Source: Paenibacillus sp. Root444D2
Lineage (GTDB): Bacteria > Bacillota > Bacilli > Paenibacillales > NBRC-103111
Assembly: GCF_001426375.1 (NCBI RefSeq)
Contig: NZ_LMEO01000001.1
Location: forward strand, 250,840-314,839
Reading direction: 5' to 3'
Length of the DNA stretch: 64,000 bases
In this document: in pieces, positions 28,368 to 36,924 of the stretch
Numbering within the stretch: position 1 is the first letter of the stretch
How the letters are laid out: every line of letters starts with the position of its first letter
The notes under the pieces: model-generated
What the model saw: the letters and a program-made list of their open reading frames with translations, nothing else
Told to the model about the DNA's origin: nothing
The model's database searches: none
Made by a program: the position numbers and the translations under genes

Positions 28368-28983
28368 GTGCCCTCTCCTCCTGTCTGGATAATTGAAGGA
28401 TTAGACTGACCTCGCCTTTATTCATGCCTAGCTTCTTAGAAATCGCTTCGACGCCTTTTCCTTGATCATGTAATGAAAATAGTTCACTGTATCTGCTCTT
28501 CATGCTCAATCCAGTGTAGGTAGATTCGTCTACTAAGGATTGTTCTTTAGAAGATGCAATAAGTTCAGAAGACGTGACTTGAACAGAATGAGCTGGATTA
28601 GTAATAGGTACTCCCGAAATCACAGCATGCTGATCATCAGATAACACGTCAGTTGCCGCATTTATTCCTTGATTCATTTGATGATTGACATGCACTTTCG
28701 TTAATTCCTGCGACAGTTCATGCTTTTGCTTTTCCAATGATTCCAGTCTGCCAGCAAGCTTAGCAAGCTCTTTCTCGTAATCTTGTTTCGTTTTGGAGAA
28801 CAGATTGAGCAGCGTTTGATTTTGTTCATCCATCTCAGCAGCGAAATGCTCGATGGTTTCCTCGATCTCTTGGACTACGTTGTTCTTTGTGGACGCAGAC
28901 GCTTGCTCCTTAGGCAAGAAACGTGCATAAACAATCAAAACAAGTCCTAAAAGTACGACATACATCCACGGCTGCATAGCCAT
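28360..28983 (-). CDS. SwrB-like (DUF6115-type) membrane protein
   Basis: A 207 aa protein with one N-terminal membrane helix (about 6-22), a long coiled coil (about 40-100, with KTKQDYEKELAKLAGRLESLEKQKHEL) and a C-terminal helix-turn-helix-like segment (about 165-200: SRYSELFSLHDQGKGVEAISKKLGMNKGEVSLILQL, described here as two halves of one motif). This layout and its position after sigD match B. subtilis SwrB (YlxL), which promotes assembly of the flagellar export apparatus and hook-basal body. The start is ATG 28983 with AAAGG 8 bases upstream; a GTG three codons earlier is possible. Homology to SwrB is inferred from architecture and synteny. Confidence 0.65.
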   Translation of the reverse strand: MAMQPWMYVVLLGLVLIVYARFLPKEQASASTKNNVVQEIEETIEHFAAEMDEQNQTLLNLFSKTKQDYEKELAKLAGRLESLEKQKHELSQELTKVHVNHQMNQGINAATDVLSDDQHAVISGVPITNPAHSVQVTSSELIASSKEQSLVDESTYTGLSMKSRYSELFSLHDQGKGVEAISKKLGMNKGEVSLILQLSRQEERARV

Positions 28984-29017
28984 TGGGTTCACCTTTTTCT
29001 ATATGAGAGATAACTAG

Positions 29018-29341
29018 TTATAAGGATAAATCAATATGATGCCCTTTATACGGATGATCTGGCTGATAGCTGCCTTCAGGAGAAGCGGAAACTGCTTTAC
29101 CTTTGTTCTTCGTCTTACCCTTGTTAAACTGCTGACGCTGGTCACCATGATCCTTGATATCTGTACGAACACTCTCTTCAAGCTTGCTGCTGCGATGGCG
29201 ATCCTTCTCCGTTGTTTGAGCAGCTTGATTCTCCAAGACCGTTTCGTCCTGCCGCGGTTTCTGCATAAGCTGATTTTGACGGATGCCCGCTTCATCGTTT
29301 TTGTGTACAGCGAACTGTAAATCGATGGCTTTAAAACTCAT
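29018..29341 (-). CDS. Conserved hypothetical protein in the motility operon (107 aa)
   Basis: A small, hydrophilic, Gln/Lys/Asp-rich protein without membrane segments. It starts MSFKAIDLQFAVHKNDEAGIRQNQ and ends with the compact motif HPYKGHHIDLSL after a basic, low-complexity middle. An AGGAGAGGG ribosome binding site precedes the ATG, and the gene is spaced 19 bases from the FapA-like gene and 34 from the SwrB-like gene. The conserved-looking ends with a disordered middle suggest a short linear-motif protein. I do not recognise a function. Confidence 0.7.
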   Translation of the reverse strand: MSFKAIDLQFAVHKNDEAGIRQNQLMQKPRQDETVLENQAAQTTEKDRHRSSKLEESVRTDIKDHGDQRQQFNKGKTKNKGKAVSASPEGSYQPDHPYKGHHIDLSL

Positions 29342-29360
29342 CGCTTACCCTCTCCTTCAC

Positions 29361-30770
29361 TTACACATAGGCACTCATAGAAATATCGCCTTCACTTAAA
29401 CGGAAAGTCATACGGTTTGTTGGATCCTTGATAAATTTCGTATACCGGCCGATGACAATCTTCGTTCCCCCGTAAATAGTAGACAATACTTCTACTTTCG
29501 CTTTGTCGGAGTCTTCTAACGATTTCTCAATCTCAAGTATACGTTCTTTAATGGTATTTTGCTCTTCTAACGCTTGCTTTTTCGTATGAGTCAACTTGAT
29601 TCGCATGGCCACTTTATCCGGGCCTAGTTGACCTGCTGCAGCTAATTGATTTAATAGCGTAAGCGCTTTATCCGTTTTATCCATATTTTCCATGTATACT
29701 TTCAGTTGATTGCGTAGATCAATCATTTCATTACGAAGCTCTGGTAGAACGCCAACTTCAACAACTGTAGCCGTTGACATCGAATTCCCTATCGTCCTCG
29801 CAGTAACACGCTCCCCGGCTTGTATGGTGCCTCCAACAATGAGTCCTTTGGAACCGCTACAATTAACAGCCTTGCCTGCTCTAATCGTTGAATGCATAAT
29901 ACTCTGAGAAACCGTTAATTCTCCAGTAACTTCAACAACAGCATCTTGAATGAAAGAACTTTTTACATTCTTTCCAGCTTTGACATGTGCTTTATTCTGC
30001 CCAACAATGCCTGCACTAATATCAATTGAACCTTCAGCTTCAAGTTCTGCAGCTTCCACGCCACCAGTAACACGAATATCTCCTGCTGCACGGATTTTAA
30101 AACCAGGAAGAACATTTCCACGAATAACCACTGTACCAATAAAATCAATATTCCCAATATTATAATCAACATTTCCATTTACTTCATAGACAGGAAACAC
30201 ATTAATTTTGTCACGATCTGTTCTTACCACCATGCCGTCAATTGTAGAATAAAGGCCCATTTGTTCAGCGTCTGTTACCACATTCTTACCTAATTTAAAT
30301 CTAGCTTCTTTCCCTGCTTTAGTAAAAAGGGTCTCGCCTGTAACCGCTCTTCCCGGTGTGCCTTCCGTTGCCAGAAAACGCTGTCCGATAAGCTGTCCTT
30401 TTCTAACATTATGAAGGGATACAACTTCTTTATAATTTACCCTGCCGTCATCCAGCTCCAGCGGTTTTTTTTCATCCTCATCAAAATCAAAAATAAATTT
30501 AATATAGCCGCTTTGGCCTTCTATTGCTTTGGTCCCCGTTGCAATTGCAACTTTTTGATGATAAAAAGGTTTCGGATTTGCAGCTATTTGAGCAAGTAAA
30601 GGTCGATTTAAACCGTGAACGATGTGATTCGTTTGAACTAACTCTTCCAATTGTCCTGCTGTTACTCGAAAATCGTCATCAACATTGTTAATTAACAAAT
30701 AAGCTGTTAATTTGTCATCCGAGATGGAAATACTAATGTAAAAATCCAAAGGCATGTTCCTCTCAAGCAT
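29361..30770 (-). CDS. DUF342 / FapA family protein (flagellar assembly protein A)
   Basis: A 469 aa protein of the DUF342 (FapA) family. It has an N-terminal mixed domain, then a glycine-rich right-handed beta-helix-like repeat region (about 150-330) with successive turns such as NVDYNIGNIDFIGTVVIRGNV, GGVEAAELEAEGSIDISAGIVG and KNVKSSFIQDAVVEVTGELT, and a C-terminal helical coil (about 355-425). FapA members are linked to flagellar and polar functions in some bacteria, but the molecular role is unclear. I chose the ATG at 30770, with AAAGGTGG at 7 bases, over one 18 bases upstream. It follows sigD. Confidence 0.85.
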   Translation of the reverse strand: MLERNMPLDFYISISISDDKLTAYLLINNVDDDFRVTAGQLEELVQTNHIVHGLNRPLLAQIAANPKPFYHQKVAIATGTKAIEGQSGYIKFIFDFDEDEKKPLELDDGRVNYKEVVSLHNVRKGQLIGQRFLATEGTPGRAVTGETLFTKAGKEARFKLGKNVVTDAEQMGLYSTIDGMVVRTDRDKINVFPVYEVNGNVDYNIGNIDFIGTVVIRGNVLPGFKIRAAGDIRVTGGVEAAELEAEGSIDISAGIVGQNKAHVKAGKNVKSSFIQDAVVEVTGELTVSQSIMHSTIRAGKAVNCSGSKGLIVGGTIQAGERVTARTIGNSMSTATVVEVGVLPELRNEMIDLRNQLKVYMENMDKTDKALTLLNQLAAAGQLGPDKVAMRIKLTHTKKQALEEQNTIKERILEIEKSLEDSDKAKVEVLSTIYGGTKIVIGRYTKFIKDPTNRMTFRLSEGDISMSAYV

Positions 30771-30806
30771 AGACAAACCACCTTTCATTACCTTCTGATT
30801 GTATGT

Positions 30807-31595
30807 TTATGTATCTTGAAATAATTGCGTCTTAAATCGACCTAGTACGCCTTTAAGTCGAAGAATTGCTTTCGAATGTAATTGGGAAATACGAGAAGGA
30901 GACAAGCACATAACCTCAGCAATTTCACTTAAGGAGAGCTCTTCGAAATAGAATAACGAGACAACCGTTCTCTCTTTCTCTGTTAGTCGTTCAATAGCCT
31001 TGGCCAATGACTCCTTCAAATAAAACTCATTAACTTGAAACTCCGGGTTCTTGGCTTTTTCGTCAACAAGTAATGAAAGACGCGTTTCCGAATCTTCCTC
31101 ACGGATGGGATCATCAATCGAACAAACGGTTGTAATCGAAATATCCTGAAGCATCTGCTGAAAATCTTGCTCACTAATTTGTAAATAGTCGCTGATCTCA
31201 GCATCCGTAACGGAACGTAGATACTGCTGCTCTAGCTTCTGGTAAGCATCTTCGACCTTCTTGGCCTTTTCTCTCACAGATCGAGGAACCCAATCCCCTT
31301 GCCGAAGTCCATCAATAATTGAACCACGAATTCTCCAAGAAGCATAGGTCTCGAATTGTAGTCCCCGTGAATAGTCAAATTTCTCCACAGCATCGATAAG
31401 GCCCATCACACCAAAGCTCGAAAGATCCTCTCTCGAAACACTTTTGGGAAGTCCTATTGCCATACGTCCGGAAACATAGTCGACTAAGGGCAAGTAACTC
31501 TCGATAAGCGACTGCTTAGCGGGAACCCAGCCCTGCTCCTTCCATTGCTTCCATAACTCGATATTAACTAGTTGTGATTGCTTTTGCTCGATCAT
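30807..31595 (-). CDS. sigD: Flagellar/motility RNA polymerase sigma factor SigD (FliA family)
   Basis: A 262 aa sigma-28-type factor that directs RNA polymerase to late flagellar genes, chemoreceptors and autolysins. Region 2 is clear (LVDYVSGRMAIGLPKSVSREDLSSFGVMGLIDAVEKFD and TYASWRIRGSIIDGLR), followed by region 3 (RSVREKAKKVEDAY) and region 4 with the helix-turn-helix LSLSEIAEVMCLSPSRISQLHSKAI. Its place near the far 3' end of the motility operon is the same as in B. subtilis, where distance from the promoter limits SigD and contributes to bistable motility. A partner anti-sigma FlgM is not in this window. Confidence 0.96.
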   Translation of the reverse strand: MIEQKQSQLVNIELWKQWKEQGWVPAKQSLIESYLPLVDYVSGRMAIGLPKSVSREDLSSFGVMGLIDAVEKFDYSRGLQFETYASWRIRGSIIDGLRQGDWVPRSVREKAKKVEDAYQKLEQQYLRSVTDAEISDYLQISEQDFQQMLQDISITTVCSIDDPIREEDSETRLSLLVDEKAKNPEFQVNEFYLKESLAKAIERLTEKERTVVSLFYFEELSLSEIAEVMCLSPSRISQLHSKAILRLKGVLGRFKTQLFQDT

Positions 31596-31614
31596 GATCT
31601 ATGTTTCACCATCC

Positions 31615-32052
31615 TTAGTCTTCAGACATTCGCCTTAAGGCACCCGCCAGTTGTTCAGGGTCCAAATTATTCTTGGTGACTAGCTTAGGTGGATTCAGTG
31701 GTGAAAATTGCATTTCGTTAGATAGTACAGAGTTATTACTGCCCAGGTTAGCCTTCATCATCTCACGTGTTTCCTCATCCTCATCCGGTGTAGTCAAATC
31801 CAATGATTGACCAACGGATGATTCTGTTGCGGAATTCGCATAAGATGCTCCGCCTGCAGCATGTTCAGCTCCTATCATTACACCCAACACCCATCTAAAA
31901 CCAAATGTCAGAACGAATAAAATAAGAAAGCTGTATGCACTTTTTAGACAAGTAGAAAAAAATAAATTATTGCCGATCGATAAGGCAAATGTAAATAAGC
32001 CCGCCAATGATGCTACGATGACATTAATTCGAATGGTTCCAATCATCATCAA
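31615..32052 (-). CDS. Two-helix membrane protein of unknown function between cheD and sigD
   Basis: A 145 aa protein with two hydrophobic helices (about 7-28 and 36-60) forming a hairpin, then a cytosolic or external hydrophilic tail rich in Ser, Asp, Glu and Asn. The C-terminus DPEQLAGALRRMSED looks like a short amphipathic helix. The start overlaps the cheD stop by 4 bases, and it lies 19 bases before sigD, so it is co-translated with chemotaxis genes. B. subtilis has no gene at this point. I recognise no family. Confidence 0.65.
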   Translation of the reverse strand: MMMIGTIRINVIVASLAGLFTFALSIGNNLFFSTCLKSAYSFLILFVLTFGFRWVLGVMIGAEHAAGGASYANSATESSVGQSLDLTTPDEDEETREMMKANLGSNNSVLSNEMQFSPLNPPKLVTKNNLDPEQLAGALRRMSED

Positions 32053-32543
32053 ATTTCCTTTACTCCTAATTGGACACTTCGAATAACCAGGATGCCGGTT
32101 TCGCTATGAAATTCTATCGTTCGACCGTAATTAGCCCCGGTATCCTCAGCACGAATCTGAATTTTGTATTTATTCAACATTTCTTTACAAGATTCTACAT
32201 TTCTTGGACCAATTCTCATCGTATCATTATTTCCTGCAAATGCAAACATTTGAGCACCGCCAGCAAGCTTAGCTTCCAGCCTATTCACAGTAGCTCCTAG
32301 CTTTTCCATTCTGGAGATTAACTCAGGAATAGCCGTATCCGCGTATTTAGCAATATTCAGCGAACCTTCACGAGCTATCTCGGAGGAAGGCAGCATCACA
32401 TGAGCCATACCTGCCACTTTTACGCGGCTATCATATAAGGTGACACCCACACACGAACCCAGCCCCGTTGTCTTCAATACACCTGTCTGGTGAGCAACAT
32501 TCAGGTCAGCCATTCCTACTTTAATTAAATTATCTAACGTCAT
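32049..32543 (-). CDS. cheD: Chemoreceptor glutamine deamidase CheD
   Basis: Deamidates glutamines on chemoreceptors and increases CheC phosphatase activity in the CheC-CheD-CheYp adaptation system. The 164 aa protein has the catalytic Cys31 in TTGLGSCVGVTLYD and His48 in GMAHVMLP. The later segments RLEAKLAGGAQMF and RNVESC are also typical. The ATG overlaps the cheC stop (ATGA), consistent with stoichiometric production of the two interacting proteins. Confidence 0.97.
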   Translation of the reverse strand: MTLDNLIKVGMADLNVAHQTGVLKTTGLGSCVGVTLYDSRVKVAGMAHVMLPSSEIAREGSLNIAKYADTAIPELISRMEKLGATVNRLEAKLAGGAQMFAFAGNNDTMRIGPRNVESCKEMLNKYKIQIRAEDTGANYGRTIEFHSETGILVIRSVQLGVKEI

Positions 32544-33160
32544 GGAGACTCTACCCCTAATGCCGAAAATATTTTGCCAAACGATTCCGGATCAGGAATT
32601 AAGAAGAAATGCCCTTGTACTTCATTTTCCCCTTCCATAAATTTGGTATCAATGAGAAGGGCTTGATCTCCCATTTGGCCAAATTGCAATAATCCATAGC
32701 TTAAGATGGCACCAGCCATGTCAATGGCTAATGCAGGGACAGTAGGTTGCATATTCAAATTCGTAAAATCAGCAAGAGAAGATAAATAAGAACCGGCTAG
32801 AATATTCCCTATTTCATTCAGAGCAGATAATTCCAGTTCTGAATACTCTTCCTGATTTTCGATACTTAGCCCAATCAAATCCCTTAGCATATTTTTGGCA
32901 GCATCTAAATCAAGGATAAAAAACATATTTCCAGGTGCGTCACCATCCACTCGCAAGAAGATAGCAAGAACCACCGTCTCTGCACCGCCAACACTTTCGC
33001 AGATTTCTTCGAAAGGAAGCATTCTAACCTTTGGAACAAGCATATCAATCGGCTTATCCAGCAAAGTAGATAGGGCAGTAGCTGCATGCCCTGCACCTAT
33101 GTTACCTACTTCCTTGAGAACGTCCATTTGAAAATCCTCTAAACGACTAAACACATCCAC
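32540..33160 (-). CDS. cheC: CheY-P phosphatase CheC
   Basis: Dephosphorylates CheY-P and binds CheD, forming the second adaptation system of Bacillus-type chemotaxis. The 206 aa protein has two copies of the phosphatase motif E-x-x-N: Glu17/Asn20 in LKEVGNIGAGHAATALS and Glu116/Asn119 in LNEIGNILAGSYLSSL. Both are intact, as expected for the active CheC class and not the one-site CheX class. The start is a GTG with AGAGG 8 bases upstream. It follows cheW by 3 bases. Confidence 0.96.
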   Translation of the reverse strand: MDVFSRLEDFQMDVLKEVGNIGAGHAATALSTLLDKPIDMLVPKVRMLPFEEICESVGGAETVVLAIFLRVDGDAPGNMFFILDLDAAKNMLRDLIGLSIENQEEYSELELSALNEIGNILAGSYLSSLADFTNLNMQPTVPALAIDMAGAILSYGLLQFGQMGDQALLIDTKFMEGENEVQGHFFLIPDPESFGKIFSALGVESP

Positions 33161-33163
33161 AAG

Positions 33164-33625
33164 CTATTCCTCTACTCTTTCTAACTGTTGAAGTTCATCA
33201 CGATCCAAGACTTGCTCTAAATTCAGCAAAACAAGTAATCTTTGTTCGCCGACACGCGCGATACCATCCAGATACTTGGCTTTGATACCACCCACAATTT
33301 CTGGTGGATTATCAATATTGTCTGTGTCCAGATCAATAACATCATTCGCAGAATCTACGATAAGACCAACTTCAAAGTCACCTGCAGATACGATGATAAT
33401 ACGAGTAGCATCTGAATTAGCTTGTTCTTCAAGTCCAAACCTTGAGCGAAGATCGATAATAGGAATAACAACACCGCGAAGATTAATAACGCCTTTAATA
33501 AATGCAGGTGCTTTAGGTACGCGAGTCATTGGCTGCATTCTTTCGATCGTTCTAACTTTCTCAACTTCCACGCCGTACTCTTCCGTTCCAAGTGCGAAGA
33601 CGATTACCTTTTTCTCTTCTCCCAT
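33164..33625 (-). CDS. cheW: Chemotaxis adaptor protein CheW
   Basis: Couples chemoreceptors to the histidine kinase CheA in the polar arrays. The 153 aa protein is a single CheW (SH3-like) domain. It has FALGTEEYGVEVEKVRTIERM at the start, PMTRVPKAPAFIKGVINLRGVVIPIIDLR in the middle and GLIVDSANDVIDL further on. The length is standard. It sits between cheA and cheC with a 27-base gap to cheA. Confidence 0.97.
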   Translation of the reverse strand: MGEEKKVIVFALGTEEYGVEVEKVRTIERMQPMTRVPKAPAFIKGVINLRGVVIPIIDLRSRFGLEEQANSDATRIIIVSAGDFEVGLIVDSANDVIDLDTDNIDNPPEIVGGIKAKYLDGIARVGEQRLLVLLNLEQVLDRDELQQLERVEE

Positions 33626-33652
33626 TGTGAAAACCTCCCTAAAAGTATGTAA

Positions 33653-35725
33653 TTATTTAATCAATGCATTCGGATCAATGATCAATGCAACTTGTCCATC
33701 TCCTAGAATCGTTGCACCGGATATTGCAAATAGACCGGATAAATATTTACCTAACGTTTTGAGAACAATTTCTTGCTGACCAATAAATTCGTCTACCATC
33801 AAGGCAACTTGTTTGTCCCCTTTGCGTACAACAACAATCTCAGTCTCTTCCTCAAGATCCTCATCGAAATCAGGTACATTAAACAATGTACTGAGCGATA
33901 CAAGAGGAATAACCGTATTACGATAATCCACCATTTTGTTCCCGTGAATGTTACGAATCTGTTGCTTCTGAATAGCTGAAGTTTCAACAATGGATGACAA
34001 CGGTATCGCATATTTTTCGCTGCCAAGACGCACAAGCATGGCGGAAATAATAGACAGTGTCAGTGGTAATTGGACAGAGAACTTACTTCCAAAACCTGGT
34101 TTGGAATCAACTTGAACATGTCCACCCAACATTTGAATCTTCGTTTTCACAACGTCTAGACCTACGCCTCGTCCTGAAATATCAGAAATTTTCTCAGCCG
34201 TACTAAAACCAGATGCGAACAACAAGTTGTATACTTCCAAATCACTTAACTTCGCTGCTTGTTCAGCTGTTACAAGGCCATTCTTGAGTGCAGTCTTCAA
34301 TACTTTTTCTCTATAAATCCCTCTACCATCTTCTTCAATTTCTATAAAGACATGATTGCCGCTATGGAAAGCACGCAACTGAATGGTACCTTGCTCACTT
34401 TTGCCAGCAGCCAGTCGATCGCTGATTGACTCAATACCATGATCCACAGCATTACGAAGTAAATGTACAAGCGGATCACCAATTTCATCAATGACGGTCC
34501 GATCTAATTCCGTTTCTGCACCAGTAATGACCAGATCTACTTTCTTATCTAGCGATTTAGCCAAATCCCTTATCATCCGTGGGAAACGATTAAATACCGA
34601 ATCTACTGGTACCATGCGGAGCTTCAATACAATATTTTGCAAATCACTGCTAACCCTTGACATATGCTCAACTGTTTCAGTTAGATCATTACGTTTAACC
34701 TCGCTAGCAAGTTGTTCTAAACGTACTCGATCAATTAAAAGTTCGCTGAACAGATTCATGAGCGCATCTAAGCGTTCAATATCAACACGAATGGTACGAC
34801 TTGCAACAGGAGCCCCACCTGCTGCTGGTTTAGCTGCAGCTGTAGCTGGCTCAACATTATGTATGGCTTCAACAGATACAGCTGGTGCAATCCCTTCTGC
34901 AACCGCTGCAGCTATTTCTTGTCTTGCCGCCTCAACTTCAGTTCTTGGACGGGATAATTCGGCTAGTGATTCTGAATCAACTGTGATAATGACGGCTGAT
35001 TGGATTTCGGAAACGTTCAAAATTTCTTTCTCTAACGTTACTTGATCAACCTTAGAAATAAAATAAAGCGAGAAGGAACGATCAAATTTCTCTTGTTCGA
35101 TTTCTTGTACGGATGGCGTCGCTTTTACGATTTCGCCCATTTGCTCCAGTGCATCGAACACCATGTATGCCCTTGCTGCCTTAAGTACACAATTCTCATT
35201 AACACTTACTTCGATATAAAATACAAGGAATCCCGAGTCAATCGATTGTTGAAGAATAGAAAATTGAAACTCATCAACTTCGATACCTTTTGCTGGTTCC
35301 TTCGCAGCTGTCACAGCTGGAGCTTGTGCGGTTTTATAGTCACCTGTCACGATGGAACGAAGAGCAACGACGATTGGTGAAACATCCGCTTTTCCTGTAC
35401 CACCTTGAATAATATCTTCGACCATAGATTCCAATGAATCAAGACTTTTGAAAATGCAGTCAAAAATGAATGGGTTCATTTCAATTTTACTGTTACGTAC
35501 CAAGTCCAACACATTTTCCATCTCGTGCGTTAGGGCAGCGATATCTTCAAAGCCCATTGTTGCGGACATCCCTTTCAACGTATGAGCAGAGCGGAAAATG
35601 TTATGAACAATACTAATATCCTGAGGATTGCTTTCTAAACTAAGTAAGTTCTCATTCAAAGATTGCAAATGCTCTTTCGATTCATCGATAAACATGGATA
35701 AATATTGACTAAGTTCCAAAACCAC
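33653..35725 (-). CDS. cheA: Chemotaxis histidine kinase CheA
   Basis: Autophosphorylates in response to receptors and passes phosphate to CheY and CheB. The 690 aa protein has the five usual domains: P1 phosphotransfer with His48 in FRSAHTLKGMSATMGF, a divergent P2 (about 160-255), dimerisation P3 (about 310-370, RIDVERLDALMNLFSELLIDR type), the P4 ATPase with HLLRNAVDHGIE, DGRGI and GRGVGLDVVK, and the CheW-like P5 (about 555-690). An Ala/Pro/Glu-rich linker joins P2 and P3. All catalytic boxes are intact. Confidence 0.98.
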   Translation of the reverse strand: MVLELSQYLSMFIDESKEHLQSLNENLLSLESNPQDISIVHNIFRSAHTLKGMSATMGFEDIAALTHEMENVLDLVRNSKIEMNPFIFDCIFKSLDSLESMVEDIIQGGTGKADVSPIVVALRSIVTGDYKTAQAPAVTAAKEPAKGIEVDEFQFSILQQSIDSGFLVFYIEVSVNENCVLKAARAYMVFDALEQMGEIVKATPSVQEIEQEKFDRSFSLYFISKVDQVTLEKEILNVSEIQSAVIITVDSESLAELSRPRTEVEAARQEIAAAVAEGIAPAVSVEAIHNVEPATAAAKPAAGGAPVASRTIRVDIERLDALMNLFSELLIDRVRLEQLASEVKRNDLTETVEHMSRVSSDLQNIVLKLRMVPVDSVFNRFPRMIRDLAKSLDKKVDLVITGAETELDRTVIDEIGDPLVHLLRNAVDHGIESISDRLAAGKSEQGTIQLRAFHSGNHVFIEIEEDGRGIYREKVLKTALKNGLVTAEQAAKLSDLEVYNLLFASGFSTAEKISDISGRGVGLDVVKTKIQMLGGHVQVDSKPGFGSKFSVQLPLTLSIISAMLVRLGSEKYAIPLSSIVETSAIQKQQIRNIHGNKMVDYRNTVIPLVSLSTLFNVPDFDEDLEEETEIVVVRKGDKQVALMVDEFIGQQEIVLKTLGKYLSGLFAISGATILGDGQVALIIDPNALIK

Positions 35726-35770
35726 ACACCTCCAATAGAATCATTATGTAACCTGTTTACTAAATTTCAT

Positions 35771-36874
35771 TTAATTAAGTACGCATTGAGCTAACCGACT
35801 TGCAATATCCTGCTGTGGCAAAACATGCATCGCAGCTTGGATCTCTACAGCAGCTCTTGGCATCCCGTATACGACACAAGTTTCTTCGCACTCGGCAATG
35901 GTTGTTGATACACCGGATTGCTTTAATGAGAGCATACCTTTAGCTCCATCGCTCCCCATGCCGGTCATCAGGACGATGTGCCGCTTCAACTCATTCATTC
36001 CAAGCAAGGACTCAAACATGACATCCACCGAAGGGCGGTGGCCAGAACGAGGTTCTTCTTTGGTCAAGCGAATTTTGTACGTTTTGTCCGTATCTTTGTA
36101 GATGACCATATGCCATCCTCCCGGTGCTACATAAGCTGTTGCCGTTTGGAGCACATCCCCTTCCGCAGCCTCGACTACTTGTATCTGAGAAATGTCATTC
36201 AGACGTTGGGCTAATGATTTGGTGAAATTAGGCGGCATATGTTGAACAATTAAGATCGGCGCAGGAAAACCTGCTGGAATATGAGAGATCACCTGATGTA
36301 AAGCGCGAGGTCCTCCAGTTGAAGTACCTATGGCTACTAGATGATCGAAATGCGTTGAACCAGGCTTTGCAGCAAGTTTAGTATCGGGTGCTTTTATCGA
36401 ACTTGCAATACTCTTGGCTATTAGCGGTTGAATAACCCGCGGAGGCACAGGCTGTTGCTGTACCGGCCGCAACTTTGTTCGAACTGCCATATGCAGCTTC
36501 TCGTGTAGAAGTTGTTTTACTTTATACAGGTCAAGGGATATGGAGCCTGACGGCTTTCGAATAAAGTCGACGGCTCCCCACTCGAGTGCTTTAATCGTTT
36601 CAGATGCACCCTCTTGGGTTAAGGAACTTAACATAATGACGGGTGTTGGTTGTTCGGTCATGATTCGCTGTAAAGCATCCAAACCGTTCATTATTGGCAT
36701 TTCCACATCCATCGTAACGGCATCGGGGCGCAATAGCTTCACTTGTTCAATAGCTTCTTGACCATTTTTTGCTGTTCCTATGACTTTGTACTGAGGATTA
36801 TCAGAGATCAAATCGCTTATAATTTTTCGCATAAAGACGGAGTCGTCTACGACAAGAATGTTATATGGTGCCAA
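35771..36874 (-). CDS. cheB: Chemotaxis response regulator protein-glutamate methylesterase CheB
   Basis: Removes methyl groups from chemoreceptors when phosphorylated by CheA. The 367 aa product has an N-terminal receiver domain (phosphoacceptor Asp56 in TMDVEMPIMNG) and a C-terminal esterase domain (about 175-365) with the catalytic Ser in GTSTGGPRAL, His in QHMPPNF and Asp in MTGMGSDGAKGM. I place the start at TTG 36874, with GGGAGGG 7 bases upstream, giving MAPYNILVVDDSVFMR. The longer frame adds 12 residues upstream of the RBS. The partner methyltransferase CheR is not in this window. Confidence 0.96.
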   Translation of the reverse strand: MAPYNILVVDDSVFMRKIISDLISDNPQYKVIGTAKNGQEAIEQVKLLRPDAVTMDVEMPIMNGLDALQRIMTEQPTPVIMLSSLTQEGASETIKALEWGAVDFIRKPSGSISLDLYKVKQLLHEKLHMAVRTKLRPVQQQPVPPRVIQPLIAKSIASSIKAPDTKLAAKPGSTHFDHLVAIGTSTGGPRALHQVISHIPAGFPAPILIVQHMPPNFTKSLAQRLNDISQIQVVEAAEGDVLQTATAYVAPGGWHMVIYKDTDKTYKIRLTKEEPRSGHRPSVDVMFESLLGMNELKRHIVLMTGMGSDGAKGMLSLKQSGVSTTIAECEETCVVYGMPRAAVEIQAAMHVLPQQDIASRLAQCVLN

Positions 36875-36924
36875 GCTGCTTCCCTCCCTCTTATGTGCAT
36901 ATTCGACCACGATTTGCGAAAATC

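Noticed and set aside
29014-29295. Alternative minus-strand frame overlapping the 107 aa gene
   Set aside because: Very basic, low-quality sequence without RBS; the 107 aa frame has a strong AGGAGAGGG site and fits the gene spacing.
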